64,000 nt of DNA from Ornithinicoccus halotolerans (lineage in GTDB: Bacteria > Actinomycetota > Actinomycetes > Actinomycetales > Dermatophilaceae): the NCBI RefSeq assembly GCF_009602535.1, contig NZ_WIQI01000002.1:1-64000 (forward strand). The letters run 5' to 3'. The position numbers and the translations under genes were made by a program. The notes beneath the pieces were generated by a model that saw only the letters and a list, made by a program, of their open reading frames with translations, had not been told where the DNA came from and did no database searches. How positions within the stretch are numbered: the stretch's first letter is position 1; each line of letters opens with the position of its first letter. This document shows, one piece after another, positions 35,750 to 44,651 of this stretch.

Positions 35750-36672
35750 GAAGCCGGCTCCAGTCCAGCCGCGGTGGCGAGGGCGCTCCGCACCGGCTCG
35801 GTCAGCTCCTCGATGCGCGCGATGTCGGCAGAGGGCAGCGACTCCCGCCACGATTGAGCGACCACGGCTGGGGTGCGGCTCAGGTTGTGTAGCGCTCTGG
35901 GGTCGACCGAGGCGCCCGGCCTCTTGGGCGATTGACGGGCTTCGGGGTGCAGGTCGGTCCACGAGTCCGACCCCCATGTCAGCCCAAGGCGGCGGAACAG
36001 CCGTCCAGCTGAGTGCTCTCCTCCGGCCGCGAGCTCGTCGTGGCAGACGACGACAGTCCGTCCGTCCCCGGTGACGTCGTGCAGTGCGAGCCCGTAGAGA
36101 ACGCTCCAGAACCATGCCATGGCCGCCACCTCGTCGCTATCCGGGGGCACCGGCGCTACGCCGACTGGTGCCGGGTCGGCGGCGGCGAGCATGGCCTCGA
36201 CAACGGGCGTTAGTTCCTGCAGATCGGGTCGCCAACCCATCCGGCGGTAGCTGACGAGGCAGGCGCCCGGGTGACGGTAAACCAGAACTGGTTGGGCACC
36301 GGTCACCCGCACCATCGTCGGAATCGAGAGCATTGCGAAAGGATCCTTGACGATCACTCGCGTCCATGGCAGCGGTGCCTGCCACTGGTGTCGGCCATAG
36401 CGGCTGTACACCCATGGATTGAGGCCCCGGTAGGTCAGTCGCAACGCCCGGACCTGTCCTGGCGTGGGGTCACCGAGCCGCGTCCAGCCGGAGAGGGAGC
36501 CGGCGAGCGCGTACTGTCGGCCGCGCGGGTTCATCGGCTCCCGGCCCGCGAGCGCGACGCCTGGCGCGGACGCTAAGAGGCGCGCCAGCCATGTCGTTCC
36601 CGTTCGCGGCATGCCGGTGACCAGGATTGGCACCGCGCGGGATGCCGGACCTAGGACCCCCTTGCGGCTCAT
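35746..36672 (-). CDS. Sulfotransferase (PAPS-dependent), copy 1
   Basis: The 308-residue protein has the 5'-phosphosulfate loop VTGMPRTGTTWLARLL (about 18-33) and the 3'-phosphate-binding YRHPGACLVSYRRM, which together bind PAPS. It would transfer sulfate to a hydroxyl or amino group, most likely on a glycan given the neighbours. It heads a coupled leftward operon with the phosphotransferase, polymerase/ligase and glycosyltransferase genes. No signal peptide is seen, so it acts in the cytoplasm before export. Confidence 0.83.
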   Translation of the reverse strand: MSRKGVLGPASRAVPILVTGMPRTGTTWLARLLASAPGVALAGREPMNPRGRQYALAGSLSGWTRLGDPTPGQVRALRLTYRGLNPWVYSRYGRHQWQAPLPWTRVIVKDPFAMLSIPTMVRVTGAQPVLVYRHPGACLVSYRRMGWRPDLQELTPVVEAMLAAADPAPVGVAPVPPDSDEVAAMAWFWSVLYGLALHDVTGDGRTVVVCHDELAAGGEHSAGRLFRRLGLTWGSDSWTDLHPEARQSPKRPGASVDPRALHNLSRTPAVVAQSWRESLPSADIARIEELTEPVRSALATAAGLEPAS

Positions 36673-36849
36673 CGAGCCACCGTCCTTTCCGAGGCCGAGC
36701 AGACCATCAGCATGCTAGCCAGGAAACTTGACAAAGTCATTACCTGATATTGGGGAATCTTTGCTATCCTCAATGTTGCAGGCCCGCCAGCGGGGGATGC
36801 GCCATCGAAGGCGGTGGCGGCCACCGTGGGTCGGTGATCGGGGACGGAG

Positions 36850-38472
36850 ATGTCAGTGACCCACACGCACGACCCACAGGCCGTGGCGCTCTCACATTAC
36901 ACAGACGTGTTGCGACGGCGGTGGTGGGTGCCTGCCGTGGGTGCCCTGGTAGGGATCGCTGCCGCACTCGGCGCGCTGGCCATCATCCCGTCGACTGTCA
37001 CGGCCACGAGCACGGTCCGGGTCAACGTCATCAGCAACGACCCGTTCAATCCGTCCCGCACTCCGTCGGCACTGCTCGATATGAATGGCGAGGCGCAGCT
37101 GGCCGGCTCCCACCTCGTCGCTGAACAGGCTGCGGCTGCATTGGGCGGGGACTTCACCCCGGCAGAGATCCGTGAGGGCTCGGGCGCCGTGGTCGTACCG
37201 GAGACGGCGGTGCTGCGTATCTCGGCAACCGCGGCCGGTGAGGATCGAGCCCGGCTGATCGCCGACGCCGTCGCCGAGGCCTACCTCGAGACGCGAGCGG
37301 AGCAGGCGCAGGCTCGTATCGACCGGCAGGTAGAGCAGTCCCGTCTTCGGTTAGAGCCGCTACGGGGTGAGCTCGCGGTCATCAACGCCACGCTGGCCAC
37401 GGCCGAGCCGGACTCCGAAGAGGCGGTGCAGGCCGAGACGGATCGGTCCTTGCTCGTGGCGGAGATCAACTCGGTTCTGGACCAGCAGGCCACCACCGAG
37501 TCGATCGACACCACAGGTGGGGCCGTGCTCAACCCGGCTGCTGTTGCCAGTGTTGAGCACGATCCCAACCGCACCCTGATTCTCGCCACCGGCACACTGG
37601 GGGGCCTCGGCGCTGGGCTTATCGCTGCGTTCTTGGTCCATGCACTGGGAGCTCGCGTCCGCACGCCCGGTGACGTCGTGCGGCACACCGGGCGCCCCGT
37701 GCTCGGCGCGCTGCCGGGACGGCGGCTCGGCCTTCCGATCGAGACGGCGGACCGCGAGGAACTGCGGGTCGCGCGGGAGCGTATGCTCGCCGACCCGGCG
37801 CTTCGGTCGCGGGTCGGGGTAGCGGCAGTCCTGGGGACATCGGACATCGGAGCGCTTGCCGAGGCCGCTGCTGGCGCTGCCCTTGCCGAGCAGGTGGCCG
37901 AGGCCGGAGTGGACGTCTTACTGGTCCCGCTGGCGCTCGAAGAGGGACAGGCGCAGTCATTGTTAGCGGCCCTGCCCGTCCGCCACGACGAGCGTTGGCC
38001 CGGGGAGTCACGTCGGTTCACGGGGGGGCCGGGAGGAAGGCTGACAGTTCTGTTGCCCGCCATCGCCTCCGCGGCTGAACCACCCGGCCCCGCCCTGTAT
38101 GAACAGGTGGGACTCGAATCCCACGAACGGTTGGTGCTCCTGCTGGTCCCCAGTTCCGCCTCGCCCGCGACCCGGCTGGCTGCCGCGCGACTGGCGTCCA
38201 CGACAGTCCTGCTCATATCGCGCCGACGCACTCGCGTTCCGGACCTGCGGCGAACTGTGCAGGACGTCCGTGAGATGGGCGGTCAGGTCATAGGCACAGT
38301 GCTGCTGCCGCCCGGTGCGGACCCAGCGTCGGCGGAGGGGGAGCAACACCACCCTGATGAAGAGAAGCCGGTCGCAGAGGGCGGGCAACAGCCGCGCAAC
38401 GGCACCGCCAAGGAGACGGCCGGCTTCTCCCGAAGGGCTCGCTCTCACCAGCCCAGCGACATCCGCAGGTAG
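36850..38472 (+). CDS. Wzz-type chain-length protein with degenerate kinase domain
   Basis: The 540-residue product has a membrane span at each end of the Wzz domain (WWVPAVGALVGIAAALGALA and LATGTLGGLGAGLIAAFLVH), a coiled-coil-rich middle (RIDRQVEQSRLRLEPLRGEL), and a cytoplasmic C-terminal domain. That domain follows the P-loop order of bacterial tyrosine kinases, but the Walker A position reads VLGTSDIGALAEAAAG, with no GKS/T. It is therefore probably a non-catalytic co-polymerase. ATG 36850 or GTG 36856 are possible starts. Its 3' end overlaps the convergent sulfotransferase gene by 28 bases. Confidence 0.75.
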   Translation: MSVTHTHDPQAVALSHYTDVLRRRWWVPAVGALVGIAAALGALAIIPSTVTATSTVRVNVISNDPFNPSRTPSALLDMNGEAQLAGSHLVAEQAAAALGGDFTPAEIREGSGAVVVPETAVLRISATAAGEDRARLIADAVAEAYLETRAEQAQARIDRQVEQSRLRLEPLRGELAVINATLATAEPDSEEAVQAETDRSLLVAEINSVLDQQATTESIDTTGGAVLNPAAVASVEHDPNRTLILATGTLGGLGAGLIAAFLVHALGARVRTPGDVVRHTGRPVLGALPGRRLGLPIETADREELRVARERMLADPALRSRVGVAAVLGTSDIGALAEAAAGAALAEQVAEAGVDVLLVPLALEEGQAQSLLAALPVRHDERWPGESRRFTGGPGGRLTVLLPAIASAAEPPGPALYEQVGLESHERLVLLLVPSSASPATRLAAARLASTTVLLISRRRTRVPDLRRTVQDVREMGGQVIGTVLLPPGADPASAEGEQHHPDEEKPVAEGGQQPRNGTAKETAGFSRRARSHQPSDIRR

Positions 38473-39353
38473 TCTTCGAGGGCCGCGTTGTGGGGCCTGT
38501 AGTACTCACGCAAGGCACGGACAGCGCGCTGAGGCGGCTCATCACCGCTGCGTAACGTGGAGTTGTAGCCGCGGGTCGTGGAGAGTTCCCGGCGCGGTAG
38601 TCCTAGGAAATCGCAAATCTCGTCGACGACCGCCTGAGTGTGCCGGTAGAGGTCCTCGCTGCGCAGCACTAGCAGCTGCGTGGCCGGGAAGCAGGCGTGC
38701 CAGCGCTGCACCTGCGGCAGGTAGACACCGCGACGTCGGTAGGAGTACCAGTCCCAGGTGGTGCTGTGGTAGCTCGGGTCGTCAGCCATGCGCTCCGGCT
38801 CCCCTGCGAGCCGGTCGTCCTCGGCGGCCAGGGCGTCTTCGAAGTCCAGCGGTTCCACCCCGTTCTGCACTCGCTCCTGGTAGTGCGACCAGGCTCGTTT
38901 CACAGGGTCCCGGACCAGCAGGATGGCCTTGGTGCCTGGAGCGACCTGGCGAACGCGTGCGGCGATGCGCGGGTCCCACACGTAGTACGGTGACGCCTCG
39001 AAGCTCAGCGGCCGATAGCCAAGCCGACTGTGCAGCAACCGCCGGTAGGCCTCGGTGTGGAAATGCGAGCGGTACCAGCGCTCACTCTGCGTGTTGAACT
39101 TGTGGGAGAAGTAGTAGTCCGTGCTCTTCTTGTCTCGTGGCTGTGGGTATAGCGCCAGGACCCCCGGGTGTTGGGCGAGGTACTTAAAGAGCGACGTGGT
39201 ACCGCCCCGCTTCGTGCCGATGATGAGGAAGTCTGGGACCGGTCGATTGGCCGCAGTCGCCAAGGCTGCACCGCGCGACGTCACGTCGGCGGTGTCCAAC
39301 AACCAGCGGGGGGCGCGACTCTTGAGTGACGCCAGTTGGGCCATCCGGGACAT
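38445..39353 (-). CDS. Sulfotransferase (PAPS-dependent), copy 2
   Basis: The 302-residue protein belongs to the NodH/heparan-type sulfotransferase group: FLIIGTKRGGTTSLFKYLAQ (about 42-61) is the 5'-phosphosulfate loop, ILLVRDPVKRAWSHYQ the 3'-phosphate site, and the YYFSHKF region the usual substrate loop. Members sulfate carbohydrate. ATG 39353 overlaps the flippase stop (TGATG), so both are translated together. It has no signal peptide. Confidence 0.85.
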   Translation of the reverse strand: MSRMAQLASLKSRAPRWLLDTADVTSRGAALATAANRPVPDFLIIGTKRGGTTSLFKYLAQHPGVLALYPQPRDKKSTDYYFSHKFNTQSERWYRSHFHTEAYRRLLHSRLGYRPLSFEASPYYVWDPRIAARVRQVAPGTKAILLVRDPVKRAWSHYQERVQNGVEPLDFEDALAAEDDRLAGEPERMADDPSYHSTTWDWYSYRRRGVYLPQVQRWHACFPATQLLVLRSEDLYRHTQAVVDEICDFLGLPRRELSTTRGYNSTLRSGDEPPQRAVRALREYYRPHNAALEDYLRMSLGW

Positions 39354-40879
39354 CAGTGGTCCTCTCCCTCGCTCCGGCGCCGCTGCACCATCATGAGCAC
39401 CCCATGCAGATGAAGCCGCTCCCGTAGCCATGCACTTGCCCCTGCCCACACCGCGCCGCCGACAACGGTACCGATGAGGAGCGCCGTCCAAGTATCACCC
39501 AGCAGTAGTCTGCTGACCAGAGCTGGCAGGCCGAACCCTACCGTCGCCACCAGCACCGCCACTCCCACGTCCGACCCGGCGACCGTTACGCCGATCAACC
39601 GTTGCACCTGCCACGTGGCTAGCCCGGTGTCGACCAGCGCGCCGACGCTCCAGGCGATCGCTGCTCCTTCGATGCCCAGCCACGGCACCAGGATGACGAG
39701 GAGGCCAAGGGTGACCAGCAGGGCGAGCCCCTTGTTGACCGCGACCCAGCCGCTGCGGCCGCTCATGAGCAGCATCGACTGGATGTTTCCCGCGAGCAGC
39801 ACCCCGGCCAGCCCGACACAGAGCAGTCCGAGCGCGAGTGAACCGTCCTGGAACCCAGGTCCGAAGAGGCCCAGCCAGGTGCCGCCGAAGAGCGAGAACA
39901 GGATGGGCACCGGCAGGCTGCCGAGCACGATCCAGCTGGTCGTCATCGTGTAGAGGCGCTGCGCGGCTGGCACGTCCCCGCGCCCGAGCGAGCGGCTGTA
40001 CTGCGGCGCCACCACGATACGCAGAGCGGTGCTGAGGACCAGCCCGGCCGCGACCAGCCGGCTGGCGGTCCCGTAGACCCCGGCTGCCGCCTGCCCCGCG
40101 AGCACTCCGACGAGCACCACGTCCAGCCAGAGCAATCCCTGCTCGAGCACCGTAGACACTGACCGAGGCAGGGCGTAGCCGCGGATCCGCCGGACGAGCC
40201 CCCGGTCCGGCCAGGCATCGACAGGGGGGTCGCCCGCTCGCCGCTCCGCACGCCGGACGCGGCGCCGCAGCAGCCAGAGGGTGACCACGACGGCGAGAAC
40301 GGTGGGCGCTACCCACGAGATCGCGACGGCCACCGAGCCAAGCCCCAGCGCCGTGATCGCGAGCACGAGGGCCGGCCGGGCAGTCGGGACCGCGATGCTG
40401 TTGATCAGCACGAACGGCCGTACGCCCCCCAGGCCCCGCGTGGCGGACAGTCCCACGGTCATCACGGCGGCGAGCGGCAGGAAGCCCGCCATGCCCCACA
40501 ACGCCAGGGTGAGCTCTCGCTGCTGGGGTGGGTAGGTGGCGGCGATCGCGGCCAGCCCGAGGCCGGCGACGACGCCCAGCCCGAGCGCGGGCAGCAGGAG
40601 GCCCGTCAGCCCCGCACGCAGCCGAGCCGGGTTCTCGTCGGCGAGCCGGGGCAGCAGCCACACCGCCGTGGTGTCCAGCCCGAAGCGGCCCACCGCCAGC
40701 GCGATCGTGAAGGCGGCGACGGCCTGCAGGACCACCCCGGCGCCGGCCGGGCCGAGCGTGCGGCCGAGGGTGATCGTGAAGGCGAACCCCATGAGGGCGC
40801 TCACCACGGCGCCGACGAGGGCGAGGGCACCGCTACGCGCCACCGCCCCCGAGGCGTGCACGGTCCCCCTGCTGCTCAC
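39353..40879 (-). CDS. Polysaccharide flippase (Wzx/MATE-like), copy 1
   Basis: The 508-residue membrane protein has about 14 hydrophobic spans. An N-terminal GRTLGPAGAGVVLQAVAAF and the mid-protein LEQGLLWLDVVLVGVLAGQAAAGVYGTASRLV are typical of Wzx lipid-linked oligosaccharide flippases. It would move sulfated or unsulfated repeat units across the membrane. GTG 40879 is a reasonable start; the ribosome site is weak and starts up to 40972 are possible. Confidence 0.8.
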   Translation of the reverse strand: MSSRGTVHASGAVARSGALALVGAVVSALMGFAFTITLGRTLGPAGAGVVLQAVAAFTIALAVGRFGLDTTAVWLLPRLADENPARLRAGLTGLLLPALGLGVVAGLGLAAIAATYPPQQRELTLALWGMAGFLPLAAVMTVGLSATRGLGGVRPFVLINSIAVPTARPALVLAITALGLGSVAVAISWVAPTVLAVVVTLWLLRRRVRRAERRAGDPPVDAWPDRGLVRRIRGYALPRSVSTVLEQGLLWLDVVLVGVLAGQAAAGVYGTASRLVAAGLVLSTALRIVVAPQYSRSLGRGDVPAAQRLYTMTTSWIVLGSLPVPILFSLFGGTWLGLFGPGFQDGSLALGLLCVGLAGVLLAGNIQSMLLMSGRSGWVAVNKGLALLVTLGLLVILVPWLGIEGAAIAWSVGALVDTGLATWQVQRLIGVTVAGSDVGVAVLVATVGFGLPALVSRLLLGDTWTALLIGTVVGGAVWAGASAWLRERLHLHGVLMMVQRRRSEGEDH

Positions 40880-41011
40880 CCGGCTCAGAGTAGGAGGCGG
40901 CCCACGGCCACCCCAGGGTGACCGGGCAAACGTGACCGTTTCGTGCTGTTGCCCACGGACTCGCGCTGTCACGATGCGCTGAGGGTTGCTCAGCTGAGGG
41001 AGGCGACCAGG

Positions 41012-41773
41012 GTGTCGATCCAGACCATCCGCAGTGGCGTGACGCAGCGCGGTCCCCGCGTTGTCGGGGTGACGTTGTGCCTGGTGCTACTGGTCGGCTG
41101 CAGCGGCGGTGGCAGCGAGGACGCGCAGGACACCGCCGCGCCGCCGGAGGCTGCCACCGCGACGGCAACCGAGGACCTCGCTCCGACGACGGTCCCTGAC
41201 CCCGCGCCCGCCGATGCGGATGCCGCGACCACGACGGCCGGGACTGACATGGCGCCGACCACCGAGGGGTCCGCCGGTCACGATGACTCGACCGTCACCG
41301 TGACGGTGACGGCGCCACCGAGCCAGCCGGAGGCGGCCACCGCACCTCCCGAGGAGCTGGCGGAGTCGGGGCCCGCGGACGAGCTGGTCACGCCGGCGGT
41401 GGTCGCCCAGGCGCGGGCGCTGGCGGCCCCGGAGGCGCTGGATACGGAGGAGCTCGCGGACGTCACCGACGACACCATGCTCGACCAGATCCGAGCGATC
41501 GCCTCCGACTACGCCATGCAGGGCTGGACGCAGGTTGGGGTGCCGCAGGTCGTCCGGAGCGAGATCGTCGACCTCAACGAGCAGGGCGACCCGCCGACCG
41601 CGCGCGCGGAGGTGTGCCTGGACCACAGTCAGGTCGACATCGTGGATGCGGAAGGTGAGTCGATGCGCGACCCAGACGCGCAGATGCGGGTGCTGACCAT
41701 CTATGAGCTGGAGTTCACCGACGACCGGTGGCGAGTGGTCCGGCAGACGTTCCCGGACGAGACTGACTGCTGA
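41012..41773 (+). CDS. Lipoprotein of unknown function
   Basis: The 253-residue product has a lipoprotein signal (VVGVTLCLVLLVGC), a long Thr/Ala/Pro/Asp linker of about 100 residues, and a C-terminal domain with AIASDYAMQGWTQVG, ARAEVCLDHSQVDIVD and YELEFTDDRWRVVRQTFPDETDC. The fold of the last part resembles small secreted NTF2-like domains. GTG 41012 has GGGAGG 11 bases upstream. It lies alone between leftward genes; a link to polymer export is only positional. Confidence 0.7.
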   Translation: MSIQTIRSGVTQRGPRVVGVTLCLVLLVGCSGGGSEDAQDTAAPPEAATATATEDLAPTTVPDPAPADADAATTTAGTDMAPTTEGSAGHDDSTVTVTVTAPPSQPEAATAPPEELAESGPADELVTPAVVAQARALAAPEALDTEELADVTDDTMLDQIRAIASDYAMQGWTQVGVPQVVRSEIVDLNEQGDPPTARAEVCLDHSQVDIVDAEGESMRDPDAQMRVLTIYELEFTDDRWRVVRQTFPDETDC

Positions 41774-41805
41774 CCCGCGGCTGGTGGGCCGAGCCGCTCG
41801 GAGGC

Positions 41806-42045
41806 CTCAGTCACGCCACGGGGCACTGGTCCCATCACGTGCCCGTTGCCCGGCGCCAGTCGCCGTGCCGGCGCGCAACGACCGGCATGTCGGCGGAGGT
41901 GCTGCGCACAGTTGCTCCCCAAGGCGGCGCGTCGCCTCCACCTCCTCACCCGTGGTCCGTGAGTGACCTAGGCCCGCCAACCGGTGGAGCCGACCGAGTA
42001 CTCGAGCGACTTGGCCCGTGCGCACTGGCGCGTCCCAACGCGTGA
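41806..42045 (-). pseudogene. Decayed fragment of a phosphotransferase-like gene
   Basis: On the reverse strand a frame reads VTRWDAPVRTGQVARVLGRL and so on, closely matching residues about 255-330 of the intact phosphotransferase at 34421-35749 (ARTGQVARLMGRLHRLAVSG). The following homologous stretch is in another frame (ARRHGDWRRATGT, then a stop), keeping the HGD motif but missing about nine residues. Both ends are absent. It is a frame-shifted remnant of a second copy, not a working gene. Confidence 0.72.
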
Positions 42046-42057
42046 CCCTGAGGAGAC

Positions 42058-42141
42058 CCGAGCATCGGTCTTCTCCACCAGGAATCGAACGAAGTTCGCA
42101 CCGATGAAACCAGCACCACCAGTCACCAGGACGTGTGGCGT
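42058..42141 (-). pseudogene. Remnant of an rmlB-like epimerase/dehydratase N-terminus
   Basis: The reverse strand encodes [20 protein letters not shown] followed by LVEKTDAR, the Rossmann start of dTDP-glucose 4,6-dehydratase (RmlB). There is no ATG/GTG at the expected start (the codon before PH is ACG), and after about 28 codons similarity stops at the junction with the phosphotransferase remnant. It faces the intact rmlA. The missing body has been deleted or lies elsewhere. Confidence 0.7.
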
Positions 42142-42176
42142 GGCCGCATCCCAGGCGGGAGCCCGGGTCGGCTGGT

Positions 42177-42182
42177 TAGGCT
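42177..42182 (+). promoter_or_regulatory. -10 element for leaderless rmlA transcript
   Basis: TAGGCT fits the actinobacterial TANNNT -10 and ends seven bases before the rmlA ATG, which has no clear ribosome site. That spacing would start the transcript at the ATG itself. It is inferred from spacing only. Confidence 0.4.
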
Positions 42183-42189
42183 GACGCAA

Positions 42190-43053
42190 ATGAAGGGGAT
42201 TCTCTTGGCCGGTGGCACCGGCAGTCGGCTCCACCCGATCACCCTCGGCGTCAGCAAGCAGCTGCTGCCCGTCTATGACAAACCCATGATCTACTACCCG
42301 CTGTCCACGCTCATGCTGGCCCGGATCAGTGATGTCCTTGTCATCACCACGCCGCACGACGCGGGCCAGTTCCAGCGGCTCCTGGGAGACGGCTCGCGCT
42401 TCGGCATCTCCCTCCGCTATGCCGAACAGCAGCGGCCGGAGGGTATTGCGCAGGCCTTCCACATAGGTGCCGATTTCCTCAATGGGGAATCGTGCGCCCT
42501 GGTCCTGGGTGACAACATCTTCTATGGCCCGGGCATGGGAACCCGGCTCCAGCGCTTCCAAAACCTGGACGGAGCGGCGATCTTCGGTTACCCCGTCACG
42601 GACCCCGCGGCCTACGGCGTCGTGGAGTTTGATGCGAGCTACCGCGTCGTGTCGCTGGAGGAGAAGCCGGCGCAGCCGCGCAGCCGCTACGCGGTGCCGG
42701 GGCTGTACTTCTACGACGGCGAGGTGGTTGACCGGTCCCGGCGCCTGCGTCCCTCGGCTCGAGGCGAACTGGAAATCACGGACCTCAACCGAAGCTACAT
42801 GGATGAGGGACGGCTCCAGGTCGAGATCCTCCCGCGCGGCACCGCCTGGCTGGACACCGGCACGTTCGACTCACTCAGCGACGCTTCCGGCTACGTGCGC
42901 ACTCTCGAGGCAAGGCAGGGGTTGAAAATCGGCGCTCCCGAGGAAGTCGCCTGGCGGATGGGCTTTCTCACAGACGACGAGCTGCGGCAGCGGGCGGAAC
43001 CGCTGATGAAGTCCGGCTATGGTGGCTATCTTCTTGACCTGCTGGAGGGGTAA
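42190..43053 (+). CDS. rmlA: Glucose-1-phosphate thymidylyltransferase (RmlA)
   Basis: RmlA makes dTDP-glucose from dTTP and glucose-1-phosphate, the entry to dTDP-rhamnose and other dTDP-sugars. The 287-residue protein has the nucleotide-binding [45 protein letters not shown] and the late [13 protein letters not shown]. Length is normal. ATG 42190 begins directly at the conserved MKGILLAGG. No intact rmlB, rmlC or rmlD is in the window, so the later steps must be encoded elsewhere; only an rmlB remnant is adjacent. Confidence 0.94.
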   Translation: MKGILLAGGTGSRLHPITLGVSKQLLPVYDKPMIYYPLSTLMLARISDVLVITTPHDAGQFQRLLGDGSRFGISLRYAEQQRPEGIAQAFHIGADFLNGESCALVLGDNIFYGPGMGTRLQRFQNLDGAAIFGYPVTDPAAYGVVEFDASYRVVSLEEKPAQPRSRYAVPGLYFYDGEVVDRSRRLRPSARGELEITDLNRSYMDEGRLQVEILPRGTAWLDTGTFDSLSDASGYVRTLEARQGLKIGAPEEVAWRMGFLTDDELRQRAEPLMKSGYGGYLLDLLEG

Positions 43054-43079
43054 CGGCAGAGGAGCAAACGGCCCCACGA

Positions 43080-43691
43080 TCACCGCAGGCCGGCGGAGTC
43101 CACCTTCCGGTGGAACCTCATCCCGGCGATGCCGCCCAGGATTGCGCCGATCAGGCTGACCAGGGCAATCGCGACCGCCGCGATAATGCCGCTGGTCGTG
43201 AGCTCGCCCTCGCTCAGCGGGATCCGGGGGAAGGCGTTGAGCTGGGCGTAGACGTCGAACTCCTGCCCGAGCAGCAGCCCCAGCAGGGCGACGATGATGG
43301 CGATGATAAGCGCCCACAGCCACACCGCGAGGCCCTGCTTGGCACCGTCGAACCGGGCCATCCGGCCGGCGACGTAGCCGCCGCAGAAGTAGGCGAGGAA
43401 CAGGATCACCAGCAGCACGATGCCGCCGACGAGGCCCACGGTCTGCGCGTTGGCCTGGGCAGCATCGGGGTCGGTCGTCAGTCCGACGGTTGCACCGGCC
43501 GCCGCCACCAGGGCGGTGAGGAGGACGGCCATCCCGGTGGCGGTCAGCCAGCCGAAGAAGGCCGAGCCGAACTTGATGCCGCCGTACTCCTCGGCCTGGA
43601 CCGCCGCGTCCCCGTCTCTGCGGCCACCACGGTAGCGGCGCCGGTCGCCTCGGTTCTCCGGGACGGTGTTGTCGTGTGGGCGAGTGCTCAT
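43080..43691 (-). CDS. Four-span membrane protein of unknown function
   Basis: The 203-residue product begins with a charged tail (GDRRRYRGGRRDGDAA), then has four hydrophobic segments (GWLTATGMAVLLTALVAAAG, GLVGGIVLLVILFLAYFCGG, LAVWLWALIIAIIVALLGLL, IIAAVAIALVSLIGAILGGI), with YVAGRMARFDGAKQG between the second and third. It resembles conserved actinobacterial membrane proteins without known role. AAGGGA lies nine bases ahead of the ATG. Confidence 0.75.
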   Translation of the reverse strand: MSTRPHDNTVPENRGDRRRYRGGRRDGDAAVQAEEYGGIKFGSAFFGWLTATGMAVLLTALVAAAGATVGLTTDPDAAQANAQTVGLVGGIVLLVILFLAYFCGGYVAGRMARFDGAKQGLAVWLWALIIAIIVALLGLLLGQEFDVYAQLNAFPRIPLSEGELTTSGIIAAVAIALVSLIGAILGGIAGMRFHRKVDSAGLR

Positions 43692-43771
43692 GGCGCGACA
43701 TCCCTTCCAGCGGCTGTTCTCCTCGAGCGTATCGATGAAGGACTGCGACCGCGCGCGGAGAGCTGAGCTGC

Positions 43772-44620
43772 TCAGCCCAGGGCCGAGCTGACCGTCGCCG
43801 CCCAGAGCTGCTGGCCGTCGGCGTCAGGATGGACGGCGTCGGACATGAGCGTGTCCAGGTTGCCCTCGGCGAGGAAGGCCTCGGCCACGTTGATGGTGCC
43901 CACGCCGTTGCTCTCGGCCCAGTCGGCGACGGCCTCCCGGACGTCGGCGTTGGCGTCGCCAAGCTGCGGGTTCTGAAGCACCGCCAGCGTGGGAACCTCC
44001 CCATAGAGGCCGGTGATGCCCTCGTGCAGCTGGCCGAAGTCCTCGGGCACCTGCTCCGCGGTGATGTTGTGGCCGTAGCTGTAGATGACCAGGTCCGGCT
44101 GCTCGGGAACGACGGTCTCCAGGGCGGCCAGCGGGTAGGTGGGGCCGGACCCGGACTGGCTCCCGCTCCAGATCGTCAGCGCCGAGCCGTCCCCGGACTC
44201 GCTCAGCACATCCGGCTCGACGTAGCCCGCCTGGCTGGTCTCGTCCCAGTGGGAGATGTCGACCGGCCGCTGCTCGGCGAGCTCCTCCGCCCACAGGTGC
44301 ACCCACTCGTCCCGGGTGTTGCTGGTGGAGTCACCGAGCACGACGAGTGTCACCGGGGCGTCGGCAGTCAGGATCTGCTGCGCCTCCTCCAGTGGGCCCG
44401 ACGGCTGGTCGTCGGCGCCCGTCTCCGTCTGCCCGTTCTCGTCGGAGCTACCGGTCGGCTGCTCGGTCGCCCGCCCGGTTTCCGCCACGCCGGTCACCTC
44501 GGCCGGCTCGGGGACACCGCCCTCCGGCGGCGCAGCGGCCCGCACCAGCGCCGCCCCGACCAGCACCGCGGTGAGCACACCGAGAGCGACCAGCGCAAGG
44601 TTCTGCTGGCGCGGGCTCAC
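43772..44620 (-). CDS. Membrane-anchored SGNH/GDSL hydrolase
   Basis: The 282-residue protein has an N-terminal signal anchor (LALVALGVLTAVLVGAALV), a Thr/Gly/Asp-rich linker, and a GDSL-type esterase domain: VVLGDSTSNT (Ser98), IYSYGHNIT (oxyanion residues) and DAVHPDADG (catalytic Asp-His). It would remove or transfer acyl groups outside the cell, for example from the polymer. GTG 44620 has AGGAGG seven bases upstream. It follows the tyrosine-kinase gene in the same direction (31-base gap). Confidence 0.82.
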   Translation of the reverse strand: MSPRQQNLALVALGVLTAVLVGAALVRAAAPPEGGVPEPAEVTGVAETGRATEQPTGSSDENGQTETGADDQPSGPLEEAQQILTADAPVTLVVLGDSTSNTRDEWVHLWAEELAEQRPVDISHWDETSQAGYVEPDVLSESGDGSALTIWSGSQSGSGPTYPLAALETVVPEQPDLVIYSYGHNITAEQVPEDFGQLHEGITGLYGEVPTLAVLQNPQLGDANADVREAVADWAESNGVGTINVAEAFLAEGNLDTLMSDAVHPDADGQQLWAATVSSALG

Positions 44621-44651
44621 AGGGTGTCCTCCTGACAGGGCTCGGTGGTCG

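Noticed and set aside
36728-36770. TTGACA followed by TATCCT as a wzz promoter
   Set aside because: The spacing of about 31 bases is far too long, and no good -10 lies at 16-18 bases.
41968-42561. Open frame of 197 codons containing an epimerase-like start
   Set aside because: Only about 28 codons match RmlB; the upstream part is antisense to rmlA and the downstream part is the out-of-frame kinase remnant, so it is listed as remnants instead.
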